Source: a virus
Length of the DNA: 23,101 nt
IMG/VR virus record: IMGVR_UViG_3300042879_002127
Span: 1-23,101 of that record
Strand: one strand, 5' to 3'
Part shown: positions 16,483 through 22,731 of the stretch, in pieces
How positions within the stretch are numbered: position 1 is the first letter of the stretch
Layout of the letters: the number at the start of each line of letters is the position of its first letter
The notes under the pieces: model-generated
The model's input: the letters and a program-made list of their open reading frames with translations, nothing else
Told to the model about the DNA's origin: nothing
The model's database searches: none
Made by a program: the position numbers and the translations under genes

Positions 16483-16511
16483 ATCATATAGATTTATTAG
16501 TTTATTACAAG

Positions 16512-16658
16512 ATGAATTTCTTTTTATGTTCTAATAAAATTCTTTCTGTAGATGAACTTGAAAGTATGTTTCCGTGGGAAAGAGATATTTATTTCAATCA
16601 GTATAAAAATAAATTAGAAGAGGACGCAGAAAATGCCAGAAACAGAAATGTTTTCTAA
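16512..16658 (+). CDS. 48-residue gp51-like hub assembly protein
   Basis: A short open frame starts at the ATG 16512-16514 and ends at TAA 16656-16658. The product contains LSVDELESMFPWERDIYFNQ followed by a charged helix. Small proteins with '..L..MPW.ER..Y......L' and an acidic helix commonly follow gp26 in T4-like phages, where T4 has gp51. In other long-tailed phages the equivalent is the second half of the tail chaperone. It begins 29 bases after the gp26 stop and overlaps the next gene by 26 bases. The assignment rests on this motif and on position. Confidence 0.6.
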   Translation: MNFFLCSNKILSVDELESMFPWERDIYFNQYKNKLEEDAENARNRNVF

Positions 16659-17307
16659 CGAAGAAGAAACACCAAAAGATAATCGTTCTACTGAAATGAT
16701 GGATGAAAAAAAAGAAGTTTTTTCATCGGCAAATTACTCTTCTATTATTGATGATGATGAAAAAAATTCATCTATCGAAATTGTTCAAGAAAAAGAATCA
16801 ATAACAATACCAGAAAAAAAAGATTCTTTACCAGAAGAAAATTCTAATCAAAGTACCGAAAAAGAAAAAAGTCCAGAAGGACCATCATCAGAAAATTTAA
16901 CAAACAAACAAACTCTTAAGCCAGTTAGTTTTCCGACAGATTCATTGACTCCAAACAATGAAAATGATATACCAGAGCAAAAACAAGCAGAAGAAAACTC
17001 TGAAAATTTTATGTTATCTGATGTGGTAAAAGATAATACAGAAGCAAATGAATTATCCACAATATTAAATGAAACACAAGCTTTAACTAATGTACAAAAA
17101 GATGTAATAATAGAAAGAATAGATTCTATAGAAAAGATGCAAACGGAATCTAGTGGTGTTTCTGATTTTGATACACGATTAAATACTATGGCAGGAACTG
17201 TTATGGATTTTGATGACGGTGGTATAATAGATGTAAATAGCGGCCATATTTCTGATTTAAAATATTTTATGGATGAAATAAAAAGTCCTCCTGAGTGGAG
17301 GACTTAA
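16633..17307 (+). CDS. Acidic, low-complexity protein of unknown function
   Basis: I do not recognise it. The 224-residue protein is rich in Glu, Ser, Asn, Asp and Lys through residues 1-130 and looks intrinsically disordered. The last part (ALTNVQKDVIIERIDSIEKM, then VMDFDDGGIIDVNSGHISDL) looks folded and could be a partner-binding tail. An AGAGG Shine-Dalgarno core lies 9 bases before the ATG, within the gp51-like frame. It ends the plus-strand group, and its last codons (KSPPEWRT) are also the stem of the terminator. Location after gp26 and gp51 would suit a hub or tape-measure assembly factor, or a scaffold-like protein, but the sequence does not show which. Confidence 0.7.
   Translation: MPETEMFSNEEETPKDNRSTEMMDEKKEVFSSANYSSIIDDDEKNSSIEIVQEKESITIPEKKDSLPEENSNQSTEKEKSPEGPSSENLTNKQTLKPVSFPTDSLTPNNENDIPEQKQAEENSENFMLSDVVKDNTEANELSTILNETQALTNVQKDVIIERIDSIEKMQTESSGVSDFDTRLNTMAGTVMDFDDGGIIDVNSGHISDLKYFMDEIKSPPEWRT
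17283..17305. terminator. Hairpin terminator between convergent gene groups
   Basis: AAGTCCTCC (17283-17291), loop TGAGT, GGAGGACTT (17297-17305) is a perfect 9-bp stem. On the minus strand the stem is followed by TTTATTTC, extending the T run to five, so it is a good intrinsic terminator for gp32 transcripts. On the plus strand it is followed by AATATC, so termination there is weaker. The plus-strand stem encodes the last residues of the acidic protein. Confidence 0.85.
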
Positions 17308-17310
17308 TAT

Positions 17311-17332
17311 CTAATATTTAAAAAAATATTAG
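17311..17332. other. AT-rich palindrome across the gp32 stop codon
   Basis: CTAATATTT, AAAA, AAATATTAG form a 9-bp inverted repeat. Its right arm includes the gp32 stop (17329-17331). With the adjacent terminator it makes a two-hairpin boundary, and it may protect mRNA 3' ends. Function is not shown. Confidence 0.6.
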
Positions 17333-18201
17333 TCTTCTTTAGCCAGTCGCTTGAAGTACTCAAGCGCATCTTCATCCTCGTCAGGCTTTGGAGCCTTACG
17401 AGCAGCAGCAGCCTCAACATCGTCCTCATCTTCCGCTCTCTTTGCGGCAGGGGCAACGCTGCGAATGTCGCCACCGAGAACATCATTGAGCTTCTTCTTG
17501 AGTTCGTCATATGACTTGAACTCACCAGGAGCAACAAAGTCCTGAAGCTTGTAAAGAGTCTTCCAGAGCTTTTCTAGCTTCTCATCATCGCCCTTGTAGA
17601 GTTCGCTAGCACCATCAAACTCAGACTTATCGTAGTTGGTGTAACCAGCAACCTTACGAATCTTTAGCTTGAAGTTAGCACCCTTCCAGAAGTCGAATGG
17701 GTTGATGGCTTCTTCGTCTTTGAACTGAGGCTGCATGGCCTCCTGGACCTTCTGGAAGATCTTAGTCCCGTACTTGAAGAGGAACACCTTACCTTCGTTC
17801 TGGGGGTTGGAGGGATCGCTAACAACCAGAATGTTGCTGATATAGGTTAGCTTACGCTTACGGGTACGAGCAAGATCCTTATCCTTCTCAACTCCGCTAT
17901 TCCAGAGTTCACTGTTGGCTTCGCAGATCGGACACTTCTGGCCGATGGTGGTCGGGCAGTTATCGATTAGCCAGCCACCCTTGCCCTGAAAGCCGTGTGA
18001 GTAGACCTTGGCCCACGGAACATCTTCACCTTCACACGCAGGCAGGAAGCGAATAACGGCATAGCCATTGCCAGCCTTATCAACTTCCGGTCGCCAGAAC
18101 CGATCATCCTTGTAATCGGCAGTCTTGTTTAGGTCTTCGATCTTCTTGGTTAGATCTTCAATGCTTGACTTCGAACGCTTCTTAAAATCGCTAAATGACA
18201 T
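17329..18201 (-). CDS. gp32: Single-stranded DNA-binding protein, gp32-like
   Basis: gp32 coats single-stranded DNA in replication, recombination and repair. The 290-residue protein (T4: 301) has all three parts. The N-terminal basic cooperativity motif is KKRSKSS (residues 7-13). The zinc site has His69, Cys82, Cys90 and Cys93, with the T4-like H-x12-C and C-x2-C spacing. The C-terminus is acidic and includes DEDEDALEYFKRLAKED, which recruits replication partners in T4. An AAGGAG Shine-Dalgarno sequence stands 5 bases before the ATG, with its own sigma70-like promoter upstream. Composition is near-balanced, and every Ile codon I read is ATC or ATT, never ATA, unlike the virion genes around it. 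It lies directly after gp33, as in other T4-like phages. Confidence 0.97.
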   Translation of the reverse strand: MSFSDFKKRSKSSIEDLTKKIEDLNKTADYKDDRFWRPEVDKAGNGYAVIRFLPACEGEDVPWAKVYSHGFQGKGGWLIDNCPTTIGQKCPICEANSELWNSGVEKDKDLARTRKRKLTYISNILVVSDPSNPQNEGKVFLFKYGTKIFQKVQEAMQPQFKDEEAINPFDFWKGANFKLKIRKVAGYTNYDKSEFDGASELYKGDDEKLEKLWKTLYKLQDFVAPGEFKSYDELKKKLNDVLGGDIRSVAPAAKRAEDEDDVEAAAARKAPKPDEDEDALEYFKRLAKED

Positions 18202-18206
18202 ATAGT

Positions 18207-18237
18207 CTCCTTATATTAACCCAAGGAACTCCCTTGG
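18207..18237 (-). promoter_or_regulatory. gp32 leader: Shine-Dalgarno plus hairpin, possible translational operator
   Basis: On the minus strand CCAAGG, GAGTT, CCTTGG (18237-18221) is a 6-bp hairpin ending 8 bases before the AAGGAG Shine-Dalgarno sequence (18212-18207). TTCCTT in its 3' arm is complementary to AAGGAG (one G-U pair), so opening the first hairpin could let the Shine-Dalgarno be masked. T4 gp32 represses its own translation through a leader structure; an equivalent here is inferred. Confidence 0.5.
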
Positions 18238-18247
18238 CCGATGGTGT

Positions 18248-18275
18248 AGTATACCAAAGATTGGTGTTTAGTCAA
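18248..18275 (-). promoter_or_regulatory. Sigma70-like promoter for gp32
   Basis: The minus strand has TTGACT (18275-18270), a 16-base spacer, then TATACT (18253-18248). The -35 box contains the TGA stop of gp33 (18274-18272). The spacer includes the dyad CCAA-TCT-TTGG. The transcript would start about 40 bases before the gp32 ATG. It has one mismatch in each box to the bacterial consensus. Confidence 0.7.
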
Positions 18276-18496
18276 AAAGGAAGTTTGGCCTTTTTGGGTA
18301 ATAGATGCAGATCTCTACCCTCTTCGACTAGTTTTTCGATTATTGGTTTTGTTAAAAGCTTGGATGCGCCCTGCGGTTCCATATTGTAATCTTCACACAA
18401 TTTCAATATGGCATCCATATAAGTTGAATTGTGTTTAGAAACATATTCTATTACAAGCTTCGAAAATTCGTTTTTAAATGTTGGTTCTATTAGCAT
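18272..18496 (-). CDS. gp33: Late transcription coactivator, gp33-like
   Basis: gp33 binds host RNA polymerase and links the late sigma factor gp55 to the sliding clamp gp45 for late transcription in T4. The 74-residue protein has the conserved core STYMDAILKLCEDYNMEPQG and a C-terminus (RDLHLLPKKAKLPF) like gp33 of marine T4-like phages, where it is shorter than in T4 (112). It sits right before gp32, the usual place. The start is the first ATG; upstream on the minus strand lies CTATATAGGGTATTCATT with no clear Shine-Dalgarno site. Its presence means this phage is expected to use gp55/gp33-type late promoters, which bears on the octamers found at several starts here. Confidence 0.85.
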   Translation of the reverse strand: MLIEPTFKNEFSKLVIEYVSKHNSTYMDAILKLCEDYNMEPQGASKLLTKPIIEKLVEEGRDLHLLPKKAKLPF

Positions 18497-18535
18497 AATG
18501 AATACCCTATATAGTTAAGTTAAATTGGAGAAAAT

Positions 18536-19588
18536 ATGGCCGTAAATGACGCAAATTTGCAGATTAATGTTGCTGGTGGAGCTACTGCTACCATTTCCAC
18601 AGATTTTGTTATTGATTCTTACGGGGCTACTTCTCATGTTCAGCTCTTTAAATTAGTCTGGGGAAATACTAGTGATGCAAACAGAATCACTACATCAAAT
18701 CCTTTACCAGCATACTTAGCATCTACTGGCGTTACTTTAAATACTAATGCTAGTATTAGTGGTGGTGGTACTGGTGGTTCAGTACCAGTTGTAAATTATA
18801 CTGGAACTTCACTAAAAGTAAATGGTTCTGGTCTAAATAGCGCAGTTATTACCCAGGATCAAGCCGGGAACACTTTACTGACTGATATACTTGCTGACAC
18901 TGCAAATATGGACAGCAAATTAACCAGTGGCGATTTTATAATCAAAACAATAGCTGTTGGCCCAACTGGAGCTACTAGCGGATCTTATGTAAGACTATTT
19001 GATCCAACAACCAATCTAATTGCCGGGGTTTCAAATGGTGGTGGCAGTCCAGCATTAATGGTCCAGGTTCTTGGTGCTCCTATCACTCTAACAGCAAATG
19101 TAAATCCTGCTGTTGCTGTTTATAACTCTGCTACTGGCCCAGTTTATATTCAAGGCTCTACTGGTTCTCCAGTAAGCATTACTGGCGTAACTTTAGAATC
19201 TTTATTAACTACTATAAACAATTCTGGTATTTCTGGGGCAACATATACATCCAGAATTCCAGTAATAGAAACTTTACTTACTGCTGGAACTGCAAAGGTA
19301 ACAGTAAATTCTGAAACTTTACCTAGTTCACTCTTGACTGGTTTATTTAATGCAACTACTACTGCTACTGGCATGTATCCAACAGGATTTACATGCTCAA
19401 AGGGAGTAAATGTAAAATCATATCCCACAAACACACAATATGTGTTCATCGGTGAATCTGGATTTACTTATGGATATCCTCTTGATGCAGGAGAAGAAAT
19501 ATTCCTAGAAATTTCAAATATGAATAAACTATTTGCCAAGAGCGGTGGTGGTAGCACTGTTCAGAGTATTTACTTCATAGCAAGATAA
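18536..19588 (+). CDS. Beta-rich virion surface or fibre-like protein
   Basis: The 350-residue protein is dominated by Gly, Ser, Thr, Val and Ala with alternating hydrophobic strands, as in phage head-fibre or surface proteins. It has a GGGTGGS linker near residue 75, collagen-like GPTGATSG and TGSTGSP pieces, and a C-terminal block from TQYVFIGESGFTYGYPLDAG to KLFAKSGGGSTVQSIYFIAR. That block resembles a small beta-sandwich found at the end of structural proteins ('vyVG..GVT..nGYPL..GE.i.l'). There is no signal peptide or membrane segment. A GGAG Shine-Dalgarno core lies 7 bases before the ATG. It starts a two-gene plus-strand group, divergent from gp33 with 39 bases between. The precise role is unknown. 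Confidence 0.6.
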   Translation: MAVNDANLQINVAGGATATISTDFVIDSYGATSHVQLFKLVWGNTSDANRITTSNPLPAYLASTGVTLNTNASISGGGTGGSVPVVNYTGTSLKVNGSGLNSAVITQDQAGNTLLTDILADTANMDSKLTSGDFIIKTIAVGPTGATSGSYVRLFDPTTNLIAGVSNGGGSPALMVQVLGAPITLTANVNPAVAVYNSATGPVYIQGSTGSPVSITGVTLESLLTTINNSGISGATYTSRIPVIETLLTAGTAKVTVNSETLPSSLLTGLFNATTTATGMYPTGFTCSKGVNVKSYPTNTQYVFIGESGFTYGYPLDAGEEIFLEISNMNKLFAKSGGGSTVQSIYFIAR

Positions 19589-19589
19589 G

Positions 19590-20843
19590 ATGGCAAAAAA
19601 TAGTAACATTGTTCTTACTAAGACTTTTAGTTCTTATGGTATTAATATAGTTAATACCTATTCTGATTTTGATCTTATTGGAAAAGAACTAATATCAAGT
19701 CCGCTTGTTTATTTTTATAATTCGTTTGGTAAAGCAATATTTGATTATTCTGGAACGGTAAATACGGACGATTTAGATCTTTTAGAACTTTTTTTACAGG
19801 GAATAACAAATGGAAACACTTTTTCTGTTTCTAATGGTTACTATGTAAAAGAACAAGACGGAATAACCTCAAACATAAATGGAATTTATCAGTTTGACGG
19901 TGCTACTGGAAACAATATAATTCTAACTACTGTTATTTCTGCTACTGGTATAAATAATGCGGAATACAGATATGAAAACGAATATTTTACAAATCCACCA
20001 AAGCTTGATCTAAATACTGGATTTACCGGGGATATAGCTTATATAATTAAATCAGTAACTAATAAAGGAGAAATAGTTAAACTAGGTCTTTATGAAGATG
20101 ATTTAATCGAAATATCATATGCAGGAAATACGGCAAATATTGATAGATTAAATGTAGAAAAAGTAGAAAATTCTACAGATGGAGAAGAATTTATTTTTGT
20201 CAAAGAGCCTTTAATAAATGATAATAGAATAGGAACTTGGACAACTATTAATGTTTATACTAGAGGCGATGCCACAACAGAATTATTATCATCTGATAAA
20301 TCCTTATTGGGTTCTTCAAATGTTTTTGATAAAAATGGAAATTTTTTAGCGTGTTATAATAATCAAAACGAACTTCAAAGTTATTTGCGAAAATTTGCTT
20401 ATGCGGATAAAGAAAGTTACTCAATCTGGGGTTATGGCGGATCTTGTAGAACTGTTGCAGTAGAATCAAATGGAATAGGATCTAATTTAGCATATGATAA
20501 AATATATTCAGTAAAATATAATACAAACGGATTTATTATTAATGATATTGTTCGCGGAACTATAGACGTAGAAATAGGCAAAAAAATTCTATTATACCAA
20601 GGACACTTTTCCAATTTTTCTTTAACTCCGGCTCAAATAGTTTTTACCAGAGTAAAGGGGAGTGTGTCTTCTAAAAATTTAATGTCTGAATATTATTTTT
20701 CGAATGGGATTCCCGGAAAAGATAATTCATATACTATATTGACTGTAGATTCTAAAACCCCATCAATATTTTATTATGAAAATTTAAATTCGCCGGATAA
20801 AGGCGGAATGATAAGAGTACTTAGAAATTCTTTTTTAACTTAA
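19590..20843 (+). CDS. Probable virion protein of unknown function
   Basis: I do not recognise a family. The 417-residue protein is rich in Asn, Tyr, Ser, Ile and Gly, with many predicted short strands and GxTG turns. It has no transmembrane segment, signal peptide or enzymatic motif. It follows the fibre-like gene after one base (TAAGATG) and so is cotranscribed and probably coupled. Both proteins look like surface structural components. Its stop codon overlaps, on the opposite strand, the stop of the nucleotidyltransferase-like gene by 2 bases, and no clear hairpin terminator is visible at this convergence. Confidence 0.55.
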   Translation: MAKNSNIVLTKTFSSYGINIVNTYSDFDLIGKELISSPLVYFYNSFGKAIFDYSGTVNTDDLDLLELFLQGITNGNTFSVSNGYYVKEQDGITSNINGIYQFDGATGNNIILTTVISATGINNAEYRYENEYFTNPPKLDLNTGFTGDIAYIIKSVTNKGEIVKLGLYEDDLIEISYAGNTANIDRLNVEKVENSTDGEEFIFVKEPLINDNRIGTWTTINVYTRGDATTELLSSDKSLLGSSNVFDKNGNFLACYNNQNELQSYLRKFAYADKESYSIWGYGGSCRTVAVESNGIGSNLAYDKIYSVKYNTNGFIINDIVRGTIDVEIGKKILLYQGHFSNFSLTPAQIVFTRVKGSVSSKNLMSEYYFSNGIPGKDNSYTILTVDSKTPSIFYYENLNSPDKGGMIRVLRNSFLT

Positions 20844-21550
20844 ATCGACAATTTTTTATCGGTTATTTTAAGGATAAATTCTCTTATCTTATCGATATAT
20901 CCACGATTTCTCAATTCCTTAAAAACTAGATTGTCCTGAGTAAATTCACCACTCTTTGCTATGGCGTGTTTTCTCAGTTTTTGAAATTTTTCTAATAGCT
21001 TCTCTGCTGCTTTTGTATCAGTCGTATTCTCCAAAGCATGATCGATTTGGTAAACAGCATCATCTATTTTTTTCTTTAAAAGATCATCGTGCTCAAAATC
21101 AAGTTCAAGATTTTCTGGCTTAACTACCCATTTTCCAGTCTTCAGAGAATAGACTCCTTGATTCTTGGGAATATTCACCTCTCCCAATTGAGCATATACT
21201 TCTATCTCTGCTCCATAAATTGAGATATCATGGGTCAAAGACCAAATTAACTTTTTATCTTTGAAATATTCTTCGTCTGAACAATTTGGTATCTTCGATT
21301 TGTCTAGAATGATATGGACATCTATATCAGAATCTTCAGTATAATTATAATTTGCATTTCCGCCAGTAAAGACTACATCCTTTACTGCTGAATTTGGTAT
21401 TTCCGCAAATTTTAGCCATTCTTTGGAAATCTCAAGAAGTTTCTTACGAACTTCTTCCTTCAAAAAAATATTTACCCAGAACTTGGGATTAAGTTCGGAG
21501 TGATATTGAAGGGTTAAAGATTCCCTCAAGAATTTGGTCAAATATTGCAT
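20840..21550 (-). CDS. Nucleotidyltransferase-fold protein
   Basis: The 236-residue protein has the polymerase-beta-type nucleotidyltransferase signature FTGGNANYNYTEDSDIDVHI. Gly63-Gly64 stand where the family has GS or GG, Asp75 and Asp77 form the DxD metal pair, and Glu115 or Glu117 in AEIEVYAQ is a candidate third carboxylate. The substrate cannot be told from sequence; such domains transfer nucleotides to RNA, proteins or small molecules, or are inactive. A helical C-terminal half (residues 140-220) could be the substrate-recognition helical bundle. The gene is third in a minus-strand group behind two small virion-like proteins, its start overlapping the preceding stop by one base (TAATG). 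Confidence 0.75.
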   Translation of the reverse strand: MQYLTKFLRESLTLQYHSELNPKFWVNIFLKEEVRKKLLEISKEWLKFAEIPNSAVKDVVFTGGNANYNYTEDSDIDVHIILDKSKIPNCSDEEYFKDKKLIWSLTHDISIYGAEIEVYAQLGEVNIPKNQGVYSLKTGKWVVKPENLELDFEHDDLLKKKIDDAVYQIDHALENTTDTKAAEKLLEKFQKLRKHAIAKSGEFTQDNLVFKELRNRGYIDKIREFILKITDKKLSI

Positions 21551-21861
21551 TAATTGAAACCGATTATAATTAAATTATTGGTAGATGAAAAACCAGCAGG
21601 AGGATTCCACTCGTAAGAAGTGACTTCGAAAGGAATTCTATATGCTTGTTGTGTTCTTGCTGTTCTTATAGTAACAGTACCATTTAATGTTAAACTTCCT
21701 CCACCACCACCATCACTAATAAAAATCATACAATGCTTATGTGGTTTAGTTATTGTTCCACTTGATGCAAATTCAAAACTTGATGCTAATATAGTAAGCA
21801 AAATATCAGCAGCTTTAAAATGCTGCTCTGAAGCATTATAATTTCGTGCTATTGCTTTCAT
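21550..21861 (-). CDS. Small beta-rich protein, related to its upstream neighbour
   Basis: The 103-residue protein has KPHKHCMIFISDGGGGGSLT in the middle and the ending TNNLIIIGFN. The upstream gene (21868-22116) has KHKACMLVASSSASGFTL and ends SSIITFN. The common pattern, KHxxCM, a Gly/Ser loop, an arginine-proline strand (YRIP / VRIP) and the closing I-I-x-F-N, makes the two look like diverged copies. There is no signal peptide or membrane segment. It resembles a small capsid-decorating or fibre-capping beta sandwich in composition only; function is not shown. It begins 6 bases after the upstream stop. Confidence 0.6.
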   Translation of the reverse strand: MKAIARNYNASEQHFKAADILLTILASSFEFASSGTITKPHKHCMIFISDGGGGGSLTLNGTVTIRTARTQQAYRIPFEVTSYEWNPPAGFSSTNNLIIIGFN

Positions 21862-21867
21862 TTTATA

Positions 21868-22116
21868 TCAGTTAAATGTTATTATGGAAGAGTTGGCAGG
21901 TCCAGTCGCTCCATAAATTCTGGCTGGAATATAGCAACTATCGTTGGCTGGAATTCTAACATGAGTTGTATTTAGAACCTGGTCAACTCCTCTAAAATCG
22001 AGAGTAAAGCCAGATGCTGATGATGAGGCAACTAGCATACATGCCTTATGTTTTTGGAATGTAACGCCAGTGGCGGAAGCAAAATTGGTTGTTGATGCTG
22101 CTTTAAAGTTTTCCAT
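21868..22116 (-). CDS. Small beta-rich protein, paralogue of the following gene
   Basis: The 82-residue protein is rich in Ala, Ser and Thr (MENFKAASTTNFASATGVTF) and shares the KHxxCM, VRIP and C-terminal IxFN features with the 103-residue protein encoded at 21550-21861. It is the first gene of its group: an exact TATAAATA lies 5 bases before its ATG, and a terminator for the gene upstream lies just before that. There is no Shine-Dalgarno site. The late-type start and composition suggest a virion protein. Confidence 0.6.
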   Translation of the reverse strand: MENFKAASTTNFASATGVTFQKHKACMLVASSSASGFTLDFRGVDQVLNTTHVRIPANDSCYIPARIYGATGPANSSIITFN

Positions 22117-22121
22117 ATAGC

Positions 22122-22129
22122 TATTTATA
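22122..22129 (-). promoter_or_regulatory. Late-promoter octamer TATAAATA at gene start
   Basis: This is an exact T4 late consensus on the minus strand, 5 bases (GCTAT) before the ATG at 22114-22116. It begins 2 bases after the terminator of the preceding transcript. It is the best single example of the octamer-5-ATG arrangement, because upstream transcription is blocked and a new start is needed. Confidence 0.65.
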
Positions 22130-22131
22130 TT

Positions 22132-22160
22132 AAAAAACCCCCTGCTGGAGCAAGGGGTTT
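22132..22160 (-). terminator. Intrinsic terminator after the membrane-protein gene
   Basis: On the minus strand AAACCCC pairs with GGGGTTT. One mismatch and an inner TGCT/AGCA stem follow, the loop is CC, and then a T run (GGGGTTTTTTAATA). It ends the transcript of 22183-22678 and stands directly before TATAAATA. Confidence 0.87.
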
Positions 22161-22182
22161 GAAAACTAACTATTCAGTTGTA

Positions 22183-22494
22183 TTAGATACGACTCTTTGC
22201 CTTAGTGCAGCTGTTTGAGCACTGCTCAAGGCGAGTGTGAAGTTCATCCACATTTCGCCACATATCATTTCGGACGCTGTGGATTTCATTATTGAAAGTC
22301 ACATTGTCAAATTCCTTTTGGAGTTGGCAAATGTGCTTCTGAAGAGCACGAATTTCACAAACAAGCAGGAAGACAGTCAGGCCAACAAATGACCAAACCA
22401 GAGGGGCCTTTGCATTATCAAGATGCAAAAGCAGAGCACCGAACGCAGTAAACACAGCAAGCCAACGCAAACCAAAAATATTAGAATTAATCAT
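22183..22494 (-). CDS. Small membrane protein with coiled coil
   Basis: The 103-residue protein has two hydrophobic segments near the N-terminus, about residues 7-24 (FGLRWLAVFTAFGALLLH) and 31-48 (PLVWSFVGLTVFLLVCEI). These are followed by a long polar, heptad-like helix (QKHICQLQKEFDNV onward) and two cysteines near the end. It therefore looks like an inner-membrane hairpin with a cytoplasmic coiled coil. AAGGAG lies 8 bases before the ATG. It overlaps the gene upstream by 8 bases. No T4 counterpart is recognised; it is not clearly a holin or spanin because no lysis genes are adjacent. Confidence 0.65.
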   Translation of the reverse strand: MINSNIFGLRWLAVFTAFGALLLHLDNAKAPLVWSFVGLTVFLLVCEIRALQKHICQLQKEFDNVTFNNEIHSVRNDMWRNVDELHTRLEQCSNSCTKAKSRI

Positions 22495-22639
22495 TTTTAT
22501 TCTCCTTTTGAATAATTTTACTTAAAACTGAAACAATTTGGTCAATTTTGCGATTCTCCAGAATCATATTGACCTTGATCTTTTCAATCTCATCCTTGAG
22601 AAGTAGTACGATTTTTCTATCTTCTTCTGTCATAATCAT
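22487..22639 (-). CDS. 50-residue helical protein of unknown function
   Basis: The product starts MIMTEEDRKIVLLLKDEIEK and is a continuous charged helix with Leu/Ile heptads, likely a coiled coil. I chose the ATG at 22637-22639 because GGAG lies 8 bases upstream. The longer frame, from 22678, would run through the 3' part of the tRNA. It shares its transcript with the tRNA upstream and the membrane protein downstream, which it overlaps by 8 bases. Since both products are coiled-coil types, they may interact, but that is only a guess. Confidence 0.6.
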   Translation of the reverse strand: MIMTEEDRKIVLLLKDEIEKIKVNMILENRKIDQIVSVLSKIIQKENKND

Positions 22640-22653
22640 ACTTATGTCTCCAA

Positions 22654-22726
22654 TGAGTAGGGTGGGGATCGAACCCACACATCTACCGTTATAAGCGGAA
22701 GGTTCTGCCGATTGAACTACCTACCC
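22654..22726 (-). tRNA. tRNA-Ile (anticodon UAU), reads AUA
   Basis: The minus strand folds as a full cloverleaf. The acceptor is GGGTAGG/CCTACTC with one G-U pair, the D stem GTTC/GAAC, the anticodon stem TTCCG/CGGTA with one U-U mismatch, the loop CTTATAA with anticodon TAT, the variable loop GATGT and the T stem GTGGG/CCCAC with TTCGATC. The discriminator base is A, and CCA is not encoded. The anticodon 34-36 UAU matches codon AUA, abundant in the AT-rich virion genes here and absent from the gp32 gene. It lies in the 5' part of the early transcript that begins at the sigma70 promoter at 22829-22856. Confidence 0.9.
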
Positions 22727-22731
22727 AATTC

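Noticed and set aside
17304-17545. Open frames on both strands overlapping gp32
   Set aside because: They are low-complexity shadows of the acidic and Ala-rich gp32 tail.
18500-18535. CTATATAG between gp33 and the plus-strand fibre-like gene as a late promoter
   Set aside because: It has several mismatches to the octamer and sits more than 20 bases from the ATG, with a normal Shine-Dalgarno site; it remains possible but unsupported.
22640-22678. N-terminal extension (MGSIPTLLIGDIS) of the 50-residue protein
   Set aside because: It would translate the 3' part of the tRNA, while an ATG with a GGAG site lies just inside.
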